From Caenorhabditis remanei (taxonomy: Eukaryota > Nematoda > Chromadorea > Rhabditida > Rhabditidae): a stretch of 64,000 nt of DNA. Positions 46,445 through 57,377 of the stretch are shown here, piece by piece. The stretch is from positions 16,924,587 through 16,988,586 of the forward strand of contig NC_071333.1 of assembly GCF_010183535.1 (NCBI RefSeq), given 5' to 3'. Both the position numbers and the translations under genes were made by a program. How positions within the stretch are numbered: the first letter of the stretch is position 1; every line of letters begins with the position of its first letter. Under the pieces are notes generated by a model. That model ran no database searches and was not told the DNA's origin. It saw only the letters and a list, made by a program, of their open reading frames with translations.

Positions 46445-48572
46445 TCAATAGGCCGCTCTCATTTCACATGTATACGGCTTGATAGTGAGGACTGCTCCAA
46501 AATTGTAACTCATGTCTACTGGCCCGTTTGCAACGAACTCGTATTTTTGAATCAATGCAGTGAAAATCAGAAACAGTTCCATACGAGCCAAGCCTTCTCC
46601 AACACAACTTCTTTTTCCGAGACTGAATGGAATAGTTTTTTCTAGCACAGCCTGGAAATTGTTATTTTAAAATAATAACTAATTCAAAGAACTCACTTTA
46701 TCAAACGTTTTCCCATCAGCCAATAAATAACGGTCAGGGTTGAAACTCAATTGATTGGTGAAGGTGGTGTCATTTCTCATCACAGACCAAGTCTGAGCAA
46801 GAACATTTGTTCCTGCTGGTATTTTTTCGCCGAGAAGTTCTGTGTCGTGGACACCTGAAATGAAAAATTGAACAATTTTTATCAGGGTTTGAAAATTCCG
46901 GGACGGGCCGACTGAACAATTTTCCTTAGCCCGGCCCAGCCCTATCGGCCTGGTTCCTGAAGAAATTTGAAATTTTTTGTAAAATATTTTTGAATATTAA
47001 TAAAAACACAACCGTACGAGAGAATTTTGACTATTTTCATGAAAAATTTTCAAAAAATTCGAAAAAATTGTGAAAAAATTGTGCACAGGCCTGAAATTTC
47101 CGGCCTGAAATTTCCCAACCCTCATTTTTATAGTCTAGAAACCAACAACAGTTACTTACTCTGGTGGGTTCCCAAAAACGGGACCATATTCGAATGTCTC
47201 TGCACCTCATGGATAACTGCTTGAGTGTATGGCATACTAGGCTTATCAGACATTGATGGTAGCCGAGAAGTTCCCACGATATCGAATATTTCCTTACGGA
47301 CTTTATCTTGAATCTCTGGATACTTCATCATATAAGCGATATGCCACCGGAGAGCATTCGAAGTGGTTTCCATACCAGCCATCCAGAAGTCAAGAGCACA
47401 TGCACACAAATTTTTCATGCTGAAATAGAAAACTTGTTTATTTTTCAATTAAGAAAAACTTACTCCAATCCCGGGTGCCCCGATTGTTTCATTTGTTGCA
47501 AATAAGCATGCACAAAATTGTCAGGCTCACTACCTCCGTCATATTTTTCGACTTGCTTTTCAACTTCTTCCTTAATGAAGGATTGGTACTGAAATTTGTT
47601 TCTTTATACTCTTAGTTTACTTTGTTGGTTTTACTAACCGTTATGATATTTCTCTTAATTCTATGATATCCAAGTTCTCCAATGATTGGCAAGTGTCGGA
47701 GCCATGGGAATGCAGAGACACAAAGTGAGCATTTCCCAAGAAGAATCCGTAGATGGTGGTCCACAACACCAACAAATTTTTTGAATCTATCGCAGTCATC
47801 GTATTTGTAGTGGAATCCGAATAAGAACTCATTGATGACATTCCCAACACAAAGTTGGATGGGCCAGAAGATTTCAGCCCTCTTCTTGTCAACACTCTTC
47901 TCAAGTTGCACCATCATTTCTTGTATAGATTTCACAATTTGCTCCTCCATTAGATTCCTTCCCATTCCGAAGTCTCTAAGAATTTTTAGTGATGTTCTTC
48001 TTTGAAGACGCCAATTATCTCCACTTGAGTTCAGAATTCCAGTATTTTCGTGTGGTTGCAAAAGTGACTCCGGTGGGCGATGCGCACGATATGTGTATGT
48101 TTCTCCTGGAAATATAGGGCAGTAGAAAAAAAGAACAAAAGATCAAAAAAAATCGGTGCCTCATGCTGGAATCGAACCAGCGACCTTCTGTTTACTAGAC
48201 AGACGCTCTGCCACTGAGCCAATGAGGCGCGTGATATTTCATTGTGTTTCGCTATAGAAAAACCTACCTTGTGTTACAAATGCGTCTTTGATGTGGGCAT
48301 AATCAGTTATTACAACACAAGGGAGAGGCGACCAAACTGTGTAACAGGGTCCGTAAATTTTTGAGAGATCATCGAACCAAACTTCAAGATTCCCATCGGG
48401 AATCTAAAATTTGTCAATAATAATTAAACATTTAAACGTGTAACCAAACCTGATGCAAATTCCCAATGACTGGAAGAGGAAATGGTCCTTTCGGATGCTG
48501 TCTGACTCTCCAATAGAAATACAAAACATATATAACAGTGATCACAATAAAAGCAATGATAAGAAGTGACAT
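46445..48572 (-). CDS. Cytochrome P450, CYP33-like, gene 4 of 4
   Basis: Eight-exon P450 and the most diverged of the four. It starts [20 protein letters not shown], then [14 protein letters not shown]. The C-helix is [17 protein letters not shown]; the I helix is [14 protein letters not shown]; the heme loop reads [17 protein letters not shown]; it ends [10 protein letters not shown]. Two introns carry passengers: a GC-bounded repeat (46895-47125) in the intron before the I-helix-distal exon, and a tRNA-Thr gene (48157-48228) in the second intron, on the same strand. The frame is intact across all exons. Acts as a microsomal monooxygenase by family. Confidence 0.9.
46895..47125. repeat. GGCCCGG-bounded repeat in P450 gene 4 intron
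   Basis: Starts near CCGGGACGGGCCGACTG, has TTAGCCCGGCCCAGCCCTAT and an AT-rich core with AAAATTTTCAAAAAATTCG, and ends in a doubled GGCCTGAAATTTCC. It resembles the 3.5 and 4.7 kb copies. Confidence 0.55.
48157..48228 (-). tRNA. tRNA-Thr (AGT), inside P450 gene 4 intron
   Basis: Minus-strand sequence starts GCCTCATTGGCTCAGTGGCA and ends GGTTCGATTCCAGCATGAGGCA. The acceptor stem GCCTCAT pairs with ATGAGGC. The anticodon loop CTAGTAA sits between TCTGT and ACAGA and gives AGT. It is 72 nt with no intron. It lies within the intron between P450 exons ending at about 48267 and starting at about 48108, same strand. Confidence 0.95.
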
Positions 48573-48899
48573 TGCAAGACGAACAGTTTTTTCAACTAGA
48601 CTCTATCTTTCAACCAGATTTTTTTGTTTATATAGGTAACGACTTGTCTCATTGTGATCACAAACCACATCATGTTTTCAAAACCCACTGGAGTTTGTGT
48701 CATAATAACTATCGTTTTTTGAAGATTGATAGATCATTGTTTCTAAATAGTAATGCAAATGGCGTCGAGAATTTTCGAATAAGAAGTCATGCAATCTAAT
48801 CAGAGAAGTTTCGAATAAGTTAGAAAAAATTGTTTTAGGACTTCTTCCCTAATGGACCTTTTTTTTTGTAATAACTAAACGGGAAAAACCAAAAAGAAA
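48573..48899. other. P450 gene 4 upstream region
   Basis: About 330 bp of AT-rich sequence between the P450 start and the second tRNA-Tyr gene. No coding exon seen. AAAAAGAAA just before the tRNA is its minus-strand T-run terminator. Confidence 0.5.
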
Positions 48900-48983
48900 T
48901 CCGTCGAGCCGGATTCGAACCAGCGACCTAAGGATACCCACTGACTCTACAGTCCTCCGCTCTACCAACTGAGCTATCGACGG
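48900..48983 (-). tRNA. tRNA-Tyr (GTA), with intron, copy 2
   Basis: Identical over all 84 nt to 38628-38711, including the intron, with the same AAAGAAA block at the 3' flank. Anticodon GTA, closed acceptor stem and a canonical B box GGTTCGAATCC. Confidence 0.95.
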
Positions 48984-49816
48984 CACGTTCATAGGTGCGA
49001 CTAGTGTAAACATGAAAGTGGCGCGGCGGTGTGTTTGAAAGAGAAATATGAGCGCAGCGATGCGTGTGGTAAATTGGAAAAATTTATGGATGAAAGGATA
49101 GTTTCTAAAAAGAAAACCGAGAATTAGTATTACTATTACTATCTACAGTACCGTTAAAAAGATTATGAATTTTGGATGTTTTAAGTGAAAAATGACCAAC
49201 TTTGACAGTGTATTTCGGTGTTTTTTCAATAAACATAATTTTGTACGGGCTCAACAGAGCGAAAATATCACATCATTTTTGTAGTTTACCATTTTTTTGT
49301 AGGGACACTATCTCGAAGGGAAAGCTCTAAAACTTCGCTAATTTTGCACTAAAATCTGTCGGTTTCAGGGAGAAATGTCCCTACAAAAAATGATCAACTA
49401 AAGAAATTATGTGATATTTTTGTTCTGTCCAACCCATACATCGAAATACACTGTCAAGTTGGACATTTTCCACTGAAAACAGTCAAAATGGATAACATTT
49501 TGAGAGGTACTATTGTTTTTTTGTTTTTTTTTTCTGATCTACATAGTAACGCTTCACAGTTAGCTAGTCGCGGACTGTAATGATGTGATCATTAACCTGA
49601 ACCTGGACTTGCACTATATTTTAAAATGTTTGAAATTTCCATTTGAATGATCTCATTAGCAACTTCTTGGAAACCTATTCTTACTAAAACATCCATTCGT
49701 TTCCAACTGAATAAGCAGAATGATGATGTTAGAAAAACTGTGATTTGAACATTCTTCAAATATTATTCATAATTTTAAAACAATAATAAATTAACATTTC
49801 TACTAATAAATATAAC
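48984..49816. other. Intergenic region with foldback element
   Basis: Holds a TACCGGYC-family foldback element (49144-49513). The remainder is AT-rich with no gene recognised. Confidence 0.5.
49144..49513. mobile_element. Foldback MITE, TACCGGYC family, diverged copy
   Basis: Left end TACAGTACCGTTAAAAAG and right end AACATTTTGAGAGGTACTA are inverted, with inner GACCAACTTTGACAGTGTAT against CACTGTCAAGTTGGACATTT. More diverged at the tips than the 15.4 kb copy. Confidence 0.7.
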
Positions 49817-50968
49817 TTATTTAGTGAAAGCATTACTGGTTCTTGTTGGCTCTGTCTCTTTTTTGATCCATCTTGTCAACTGTTTGCGAAAAGGTGTCAC
49901 GAAGTAAACCGATACGAGGGGATCTATCATAGTAGGTAGGGCAGGTACCAGTGTCAAGAAAAACTCGAGGAAAAGGACTTCTTTCCCGGTTATCAAGCAA
50001 TAGTAGTATAGTATGTAGATCGGCACGTAGAAAATGTATGGGAGTACACATTGAACTGATAGTCCCTTAAATGAGAGAACAGTTAAATGCGAAATCAGTT
50101 AGTTTACCATTATAAAACTTTTGTATAGTTGCTGTCGAGGAACAGACATATTTTCCATCTGATGATAAATTTGACGCAGTGTTCTTCTGGAACAGATTAT
50201 TAAATAAAACTATAGGACAACTAAGTGATACTCACTTCCTGCAGTAATAGCTCAGCGCTGGTATGGTAATGATACAACCAGTGAAAATAAGTAGATTCAA
50301 CGTGTTTGGTATTTTTGAAAAACTAAGAAAAGCAATAGCTATGTAATCACCACTGTTGTACAGAAACGTGTTTACGAGATGTAGTTGTTCTTGTGCCTCC
50401 CAAGTGAGTATTTGAGTTTTGATAATTATGACGACAAGAAAGTTTGATTGTAAGAACAGATATGTGTTAGGATAAAGTACCATTGATAAGAAAAATGGGC
50501 AATAGAACATCAGGTATGTCTTAATTATTTCAAACTTGCTCATCTGAACCCCTTTCACCATTCTGTACTTCAGAAAAAATGTTCCATAGATTGTAAGAGC
50601 ACTTGCCATTGCACTCAACTGAAAAAACACCTTTTGATTAAATTATTTGACCTAGATACATGCCAAACTACCTGCTCAGTTTGGTAAAAACAATAACAAA
50701 TCCACGGCTCAAAACGACGACATAGTCCATAACTCCACATTTCGATTGGCTTCCGGGTTGTAACAAACCTCACTTGAATGAAAGATGATGAAAATGCAAG
50801 AATAATTTGGAATACACATGTCATCCCAAGAATTATTCTTAACATGTGAATACTCTTTGGCGAGTGCTTGATAATTAAGAATAAGAGAAACACCTGCGCG
50901 GTTATAGTGACTACGAAGAAGATTGGGTAGAAAATTGAAAGAACAGTTCGATATCCGTCCGCCTGCAT
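49817..50968 (-). CDS. Srd-family 7TM chemoreceptor, gene 1 of 6
   Basis: Four exons (50672-50968, 50236-50618, 50108-50186, 49817-50065) give 335 aa with consistent phases. The Srd pattern is clear: YPIFFVVTITAQVFLLFLII (TM1), HSPKSIHMLRIIL, a Q-x-R segment (IQVRFVTTRKP), IEMWSYGLCRRFEPW before TM3, GLSVQCVLPYIFYVP in TM6, and LPTMIDPLVSVYFVTPFRKQ at the TM7 end. Srd proteins are nematode-specific seven-helix receptors, generally chemosensory and placed in ciliated neurons. This copy lacks the intron that other copies have between TM6 and TM7, the junction reading straight through LITGKEVLFLEFF. Acceptor of exon 4 is TTTAAG. Ligand unknown. Confidence 0.85.
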
Positions 50969-51328
50969 TTTGTTGAATGAGAGTAGTAATGAAAAGTAGT
51001 AATGAAACCAGATGTTAGGTTAGGTTACGAAAACAGCACATGTCATAATCAAGCGGAAAACTTATTAAGGTGGAAAGAGATGACTTTTTTTTGGTTTTTA
51101 CAACTGATATGCTAATGAGCTAAAAAAAAGAAATAGAGGGTTTGAAATTTCCTTTTTATTTTTTACCAAGAAACTCATGAAATAAAATTGATAGTTGTAT
51201 CTTATAATTGAATTATTATCTTCAGAGTGCTTTATTGAAACTAATTCGGTCTCTCTCTTCTCAAAATAGTTAAGTTAGATACAAAACAAAATCAATTATC
51301 ATGAAATGAAATATGCGGCAATTTATCA
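50969..51328. other. Intergenic between Srd genes 1 and 2
   Basis: AT-rich, about 360 bp; contains AGTAGTAATGAAA twice near 50982-51005. No gene. Confidence 0.4.
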
Positions 51329-52500
51329 TTATGACATGACAGTAGAAACAGATTGGGGTCCGACGGAAGATCGCTTGTTGAGTCCACACCAGGTCAATAT
51401 CTTCTTTCGGTATGGGACCACAAAGAACAGAGTGACAAACGGGTCAATGAGTGCTGGAGTAGTTGGCATCAAGTAGATGAAGTATTGTTGGAAGATGATC
51501 TCGGCTCCTGTAAATTAATTATTTAATTGTTAAATTGAAGTGAGATAGATTTCCTACCGGTAGTGACACAGAATACATAAAGAGCGAAGAGTGGGAAGTA
51601 GGTGAGAACAGGAAGGAATGATTGAAGAGTGAGTCCCTGAAAAAAAAGGAACGTATTACCAATCATGATACTACTGTAACTTACAGTAACAAATGAACGG
51701 TGCTGCGCCTTGTTATGGCTAGAGAAGCTATTCAGATGGTGGTTGAGATGCTTCAAAATCCGGCTGTAAGATAGCGAGACTTGCAATTTATACATTTTTA
51801 TCTTTTAAAATTACTGTCTTATCCAAAAGCTAGCAAATGGATACACAAAAACCGATCCGACCATGATGAGGAAGTTCATGAAGCTAACAGTTTGCAATTT
51901 CATGGTACCAGCAGTAGAATAGAGAGATACGTCGATGTTTTTGAGAGAGTACATTTCTTGAATTTCCTTTGGTAAAGATACAGTAATGACCAGATAGATC
52001 TCGAGACCCTGAAAGACGCCAAAACTTTGATTAGTCAGGAAAAACTCCAAACTTACACCAGAGAAGGCAACAGGGATGTGGAAAAGCAAGAAAGTGATGA
52101 TCATGGCAGCCTTGGTCATTCTGGTAAAGTTGAAGGTCATCAGCTTGAAATAGAGAGTAACGATAATTGACATGCCACTCATAAACAAAAAGAACTGGAA
52201 GGCCTGATGCATAGCATAGGTGTAAACAGCAGGGAAGAAACGGAAAGGTCCATAGCAGCGGACTTCAACCGGAACCTTGGAGGAGATCATACGGAACTGG
52301 CAGGATATGGTGATGAACAATAGAATGAGTTGACAGACTGAGGTGTGGCCAAGAATGTAACGGAAGACTCCCATCTTTGCTCCAGTTTGGAAGAGGATAA
52401 AATAGATAAGAATGCCTTGCATGGCAACAGTTCCAAAAAAGAACGCGGGACAGTAGATGTCCAAAAAAGTCCGGTAGAAACTCTCCACCGTCGCCAACAT
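51329..52500 (-). CDS. Srd-family 7TM chemoreceptor, gene 2 of 6
   Basis: The start at 52500 reads MLATVESFYRTFLDIYCPAF and the stop is at 51329. The receptor has QFRMISSKVPVEVRCYGPFRF before TM3 and reads through HQAFQFFLFMSG without the intron that the others have at that site, so an intron was lost. A 48-51 nt intron near 52010-52057 is in frame. Later exons give SHNKAQHRSFVT, GLTLQSFLPVLTYFP and AEIIFQQYFIYLMPTTPALI then DPFVTLFFVVPYRKK, ending STVMS. It is the most diverged member of the cluster (CYGPFRF for SYGxxRH, and longer N terminus). Codon use is richer in C than in its neighbours, which could indicate higher expression. Confidence 0.85.
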
Positions 52501-54837
52501 TATTCGTCTGAGAAAGTGAGCCCCGAAAACAGGCGGAGACTAGAATGATAGAAGAAAATTGGGCGGATAAGTTCAATTTTCTCCGGACTTGAATAAACCC
52601 ATTAAAGTACTTATATTCTCGGAATAAGATTGTTTTACTCCGCAGAAAATTCTTGTAGTGGGACAGTTTTGCGGGTTTGCACGCGATCCTCGTGACTTTA
52701 CTAGTGAGAACACATTACTTTTTGGACGAAAATATATTAATTTTCGCACAAACTTTGCTCTTGATTGAATGTGGACTACATGCAGAACACAAAAATTGAT
52801 GATGGAAAGGAAGGGGGAAGATATGGTTGACTTGTTAGTTCGAGATGATCTTTTGGAAAATGAGGGTTGTTCCGTTCGACGAGCACGTAAAGCCAAGAAA
52901 AGGGGATAACGAGCACGAAAAACGAATAATGTTTGACTGGGAGACACATTTTGTGGCGTAGCACAAAAATAATAATAATAATGGGTGGTTTGACTGTTTT
53001 ACTGGGTATCACTTGTCTTCGCTTGTTTCTAGAAATGCATACGACCCCTACGGCTTGTTTTTATTGAAACTGATCTAAGGAATTACTGCGATGTAATTTT
53101 CACAACTAAATCAAAAAGGCGCTGTTCAGATGAACGGTGGTTTTTGAAATGGGGCCAATTTTCAAAAAAAAATGTTGTTGAAAACGTCCATTTCCATATA
53201 GAAAATACAGCAAAAATAGCAAAATCATATCAGATGCAATAAAAAGAAAAAAAAACAATTTTTAATGTATACTAATCGAAACTCTGAGTAATTGGAACTC
53301 ATTACTTTTTTCGTGCTTCCCGGTAAAAATTGTAAAAATTTCATCCTGGTCATTTGGACACCAACGTAACAGCACTGGATTTATCAAAATTCCTAACTTT
53401 GAACTCCTGTATTTACTAAAAAATTATACCCTACTTGCATGTCTTTCCCCGTTAATTTTTTTCGTACCGGTTGCCGCATGAGAGGCCTCTCTTTTGCCAA
53501 ATCAAAAAAAATTAGAAACGTGTGCGACTTATATTGAAAATACATTGTTTTAAACATGCTTATTTTTCTGCTCTCACCGTATCTTCAAATTAAAAATTTG
53601 ATATTTTTCATTTTTCTGATTTTCTCCTCTCTTGGTTTCTGGTTCTCTAGAGATTATCTTTTTTCTCAAAGCCGGAACGTTTTTCAACGGCGAGACTTGT
53701 TTTTCATTGACAGAGAAATCTTCTCACGCCTTCGTTGAAATTACGCCAATTATAAACTTTTTTGAAAGGTTAGTTGATTTCACTCAGAAAATTGCTCGTG
53801 GGAACAGATTTGATGATCGAGGGGGAGTCTAAAAACCCAAAGATGAATTTGTTGTCTGTCTTGTTTAGTGTTCAAAGATTGAGTGAGGGGTTGATAATCT
53901 TGACACGGTTCAGAGATGGGCTATGGAAAAACAACAAGGTTTGTTGAGGTTTTATTGTCACTATCAAAAAATGTAAAACAAAAATAAAAAAGATTTAGAT
54001 CCAATCTCAAAAAGTTCCAAACAGCTTGATGAAGAGTCTTGGGAAAAAATTTATATTAAAATCCAGGATGAAGTTAAACCTGAAATGTAGGAGTATTTTG
54101 TATGGTTGATTGAATCAAAGGTTTTAGCTAACAAACCTTCAATTTTTCGAATTGAACCTCTTTGATCAGTAGTATTTTTTTATTTTTTCGTTCAACATCT
54201 AAAATAAACTTAGTTATAACTTGCTGTGTATGATTTAAACTTACTTTTCTTAACTTTGTGACATCTGTGAAATTGTGAATTTAAATTTAAATGATCTTTT
54301 TTTTTACTGTATAATTAAATACTTAAATAAAATATCAAATTTCGAAAATCAAGTAGCAGCCATCAAAAACGTTAAATATTTGAATCAAGAGAGTTAGAAT
54401 TTTAGAAAAATAGTAATACATTTATGACCGAACCTCTCACAAGGTAGTCTAAAAATATGAAATGTACTGCCACACTTCGGCTTATATATTGTTTGTTTTT
54501 TTATTTGAAGGTGTCCCAACGAGATGAATCGAATTAATTAATATGCACATAAATATTCCGTCCTTGTTGATTATACATTCAGTCATTGTTAAACAGGAAA
54601 ATAATTTCGTAGTTTTTCATCGCTTGCATTTCATGACATTAAAAGATTATTGTGACCCGTGCCTATCAACTGAAATAACGATTAATTGTCAATTAACAGT
54701 TGTTGCGACGGTTATTGGGCAGTTGAACCCCAAACCGACCGCAATGAGTGAGAGATAGTAAACTTAGAAAGCTAAACAACACAGGATTATACAAACGGTT
54801 TATTAAAGCACTCCCAATGGGAGAAACATTATAGTTG

Positions 54838-55060
54838 GAGGAATCTCTTCATGCATTGACGACGTTGGCTGGTCCATCTTGTGCCCTCGGTCTTGTTGGT
54901 CGCAGATGGCTTGTCGATGTGAGCAGTTTAGAAGGGACACCAGTAGGCGATGTGTAGACGAGTGACTTCCGATACTGATTGGTAGCGATTCGATAGCTTA
55001 TGTTGACATTGAAACATGGCAAATGTCATCTTGATAGGAGTATTGAGTCCGTTCACATTT
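54838..55060 (-). pseudogene. Possible chemoreceptor fragment
   Basis: On the minus strand, one frame reads KLSNRYQSVSEVTRLHIAYW then a stop, and after it DKPSATNKTEGTRWTSQRRQ. The N-R-Y-Q-x-x-E pattern resembles the loop before a late helix in Sre/Srab/Sra receptors. No splice structure and an internal stop. Very tentative; it may be chance or a fragment of another gene. Confidence 0.25.
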
Positions 55061-55221
55061 GAGAGTAACATTGAAGTTCACCGTTGTATATTTTATAAAT
55101 TACGTGGAAATAATCTACGAGTTAGATTATACCAGTTGTGGCAATATAGCTGGGGCTATCATTGTCACGACAACAGTTTTGTCATCAACACAGATAGGAT
55201 AGTTTTAGAAATCAAGTTATT

Positions 55222-55440
55222 ATTTTAACATTACTTCACCTTCGTTTCTCCTGCAATGTCAACTGTGGTAGATCCTCTTATTGCTTTCTACTTCGTGACA
55301 CCTTATAGAAAACAAGTCAAAATTTGGTTAAACATGGAGAGGAACGAAATGCCTCTTTGTCAGAGTCCGTATATTTTTATTGTTGTATTATTTGTTTTTG
55401 CTAGCTAATTAGGCATGTTGGGATTGTAGTTTGCAGCTCT
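55222..55440 (+). pseudogene. Relic last exon of an Srd gene
   Basis: Sequence reading PAMSTVVDPLIAFYFVTPYR then KQVKIWLNMERNEM matches the last exon of the Srd gene at 55874-57078 (PAMPTVVDPLISLYFVKPYR, KQIKIWLNMER). The 3' untranslated sequence matches too (GAAGAATGTTGTCACCAA in both). No other receptor exons are recognisable upstream. A partial tandem duplicate. Confidence 0.8.
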
Positions 55441-55873
55441 TATATCAAGTGTGTTAAAAATGCAATTTTCAACTGAAGAATGTTGTCACCAACCATCGGA
55501 AACGATCTCAATTCCATATTGAACGCAATGACGCAAGTGCTTATAATTCCAATCTTTGAATGCCATCCATATAATTTTAAGTTGAATCGTATACCCATAG
55601 ATCAATAAAAATCACGTCATGTTCAAACAGTCCATACATCCTATCCACTTTTCACATCTGAAGTCCCAGAAATCGAGACATTCAAATTAATCTTATATCA
55701 TCCGTTTCCCAGTCTTCCAATGAGTAACCATATTAAGAATATCTCTGGGGAAGAGAAAAAGCTATGAGTGATATTTTTCATGATTGCCACTTCTGTCTGA
55801 TAAGTCATAGCTACGCGACATTCATCTCTTTTTTTTTCGAAAATGTGTCATAACAGAAAACGAATACTATAAT

Positions 55874-57078
55874 ATGTACCGAATAGTTCTTTCTTTTCTA
55901 AATCCGATACTTTTTGTACTGGCATTGCTATTCCAGCCTCTTCTTATCTATACTATTATTCGTCATTCGCCTTCTAATCTGAAATCATTAAAAGCGGTTC
56001 TTCTGAATACTAGTTGTTTCCAACTCCTCCACGCTACAACTGCCTTTCTTACTCAATTCCGACAAGTTAGCAACCTTTCTCCTATTCAAATATGGAGTTA
56101 TGGTACTATCCGACACTTGGAAGCCCATTATTGTTACATCGTTTATCATATTCTACAGGTAATAAGAAACACATGTAGTACTATAAATTTTTCAAGTTTT
56201 TGTTTATTGCAGACCAGTGCAATGGTGAGCAGTTTGTCCGCGTTTTTCACTATTTATATGAAGTACCACGCATCGCGATATGTTGTGTCGAATAACACGC
56301 CTATTAATATTGTAAAAATACTTTTAGGCAGTATAATTCTGGCTTCCGTGGTAAAGAAAATTAGAGAAAACCTGAGAAAAATAATTGAATGTTTCATTTT
56401 CAGACGTGTGAAGTTATACTGATCTTTATCCAGTCCCTTCCTGCGGAAATCCGCGAACAGTACAAACTCATAAATCAAAATACCACAGAGCATTCTCATA
56501 TTGGTATAGTAGATTCATCGGTTGCGCCGAGTCTTATCAATATGGTTATTATCAATGGATTGGTTTTTATGCTTCCTGTTCTGGCATATTTTCTTAGAAG
56601 GTATGTAGTTACTTTATAATGTTGATTGAGTAAATGGATCTTACAGAAAAGTGATTGCAATCATTGCTCCTTCAATTGATGGGGTATCTGCTGCAAAGGG
56701 ATCGCAGAGTAGAACTTTCTTAAATGTAACCAGACGTCATGAAACAGCAATTTCTAATATACTTTCAGGGTCTCACTATCCAAGTCCTCATGCCATTCCT
56801 TCTCTACGTGCCAGTGTTTTTCTGCCAACAGTTTACTTTTTTCACCAGTAAGCTCATTCAACTGTTTTGACATTAACCCTGATATGATTGTTCCAGAAAT
56901 CGAGCTACTATTCCAACAATACTTCATCTTTGTCTGTCCCGCAATGCCAACTGTCGTAGATCCTCTTATTTCTCTCTACTTTGTGAAACCTTATAGAAAA
57001 CAAATCAAAATTTGGTTAAACATGGAGAGGAAAGAAATTCCTATTAATCAGAGTCCTTCTGTCTTTATTGTTGTATGA
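55874..57078 (+). CDS. Srd-family 7TM chemoreceptor, gene 3 of 6 (plus strand)
   Basis: The only plus-strand member. It starts MYRIVLSFLNPILFVLALLF and has HSPSNLKSLKAVLLNTSCFQ, QFRQVSNLSPIQIWSYGTIR and HLEAHYCYIVYH. Exons then give TSAMVSSLSAFFTIYMKYHA, CEVILIFIQSLPAEIREQYK, KGSQSRTFLN, GLTIQVLMPFLLYVPVF and IELLFQQYFIFVCPAMPTVV, ending in VKPYRKQIKIWLNMER. Donor and acceptor sites flank each step and phases agree, so it appears intact. It points away from the minus-strand members, indicating an inversion in the cluster. A relic of its last exon lies 0.6 kb upstream. Confidence 0.85.
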
Positions 57079-57377
57079 TCTGTTTTTGCCAGCTAATTGA
57101 AAATCGTAGTTTGTATCAGACCTCTTCCCAAGTGTGTCAAAAATAAATTTTCGAACTGAAGAATGTTGTCACCAAATATCAAATGAACCTAACAATTACA
57201 AGTAGAAATCAAAGACTGATGACGTCCGACGGAGCTTGAATTTATTTCTAGGACACAATTAGAACTTGATGCAAATTGTTAAAGTGATCATACGAATTTA
57301 TGTTCAAAACAAATTTCATATAAAAATAACATGACTCTGGAGAGGATCGCATTTATAATATGTCGAAATAGTAAAAA
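57079..57377. other. Intergenic between convergent Srd genes 3 and 4
   Basis: About 300 bp of AT-rich 3' flanks; nothing recognised. Confidence 0.4.

Larger units (their letters stand above)
52501..55873. other. Large intergenic region with Srd relic
   Basis: About 3.4 kb with no intact gene. It is mostly AT-rich. Features within it are the relic Srd exon at 55222-55440 and a possible receptor-like fragment at about 54840-55060 (separate entries). Open frames at 52573-53012 and 53556-53832 have no motif. Confidence 0.5.
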
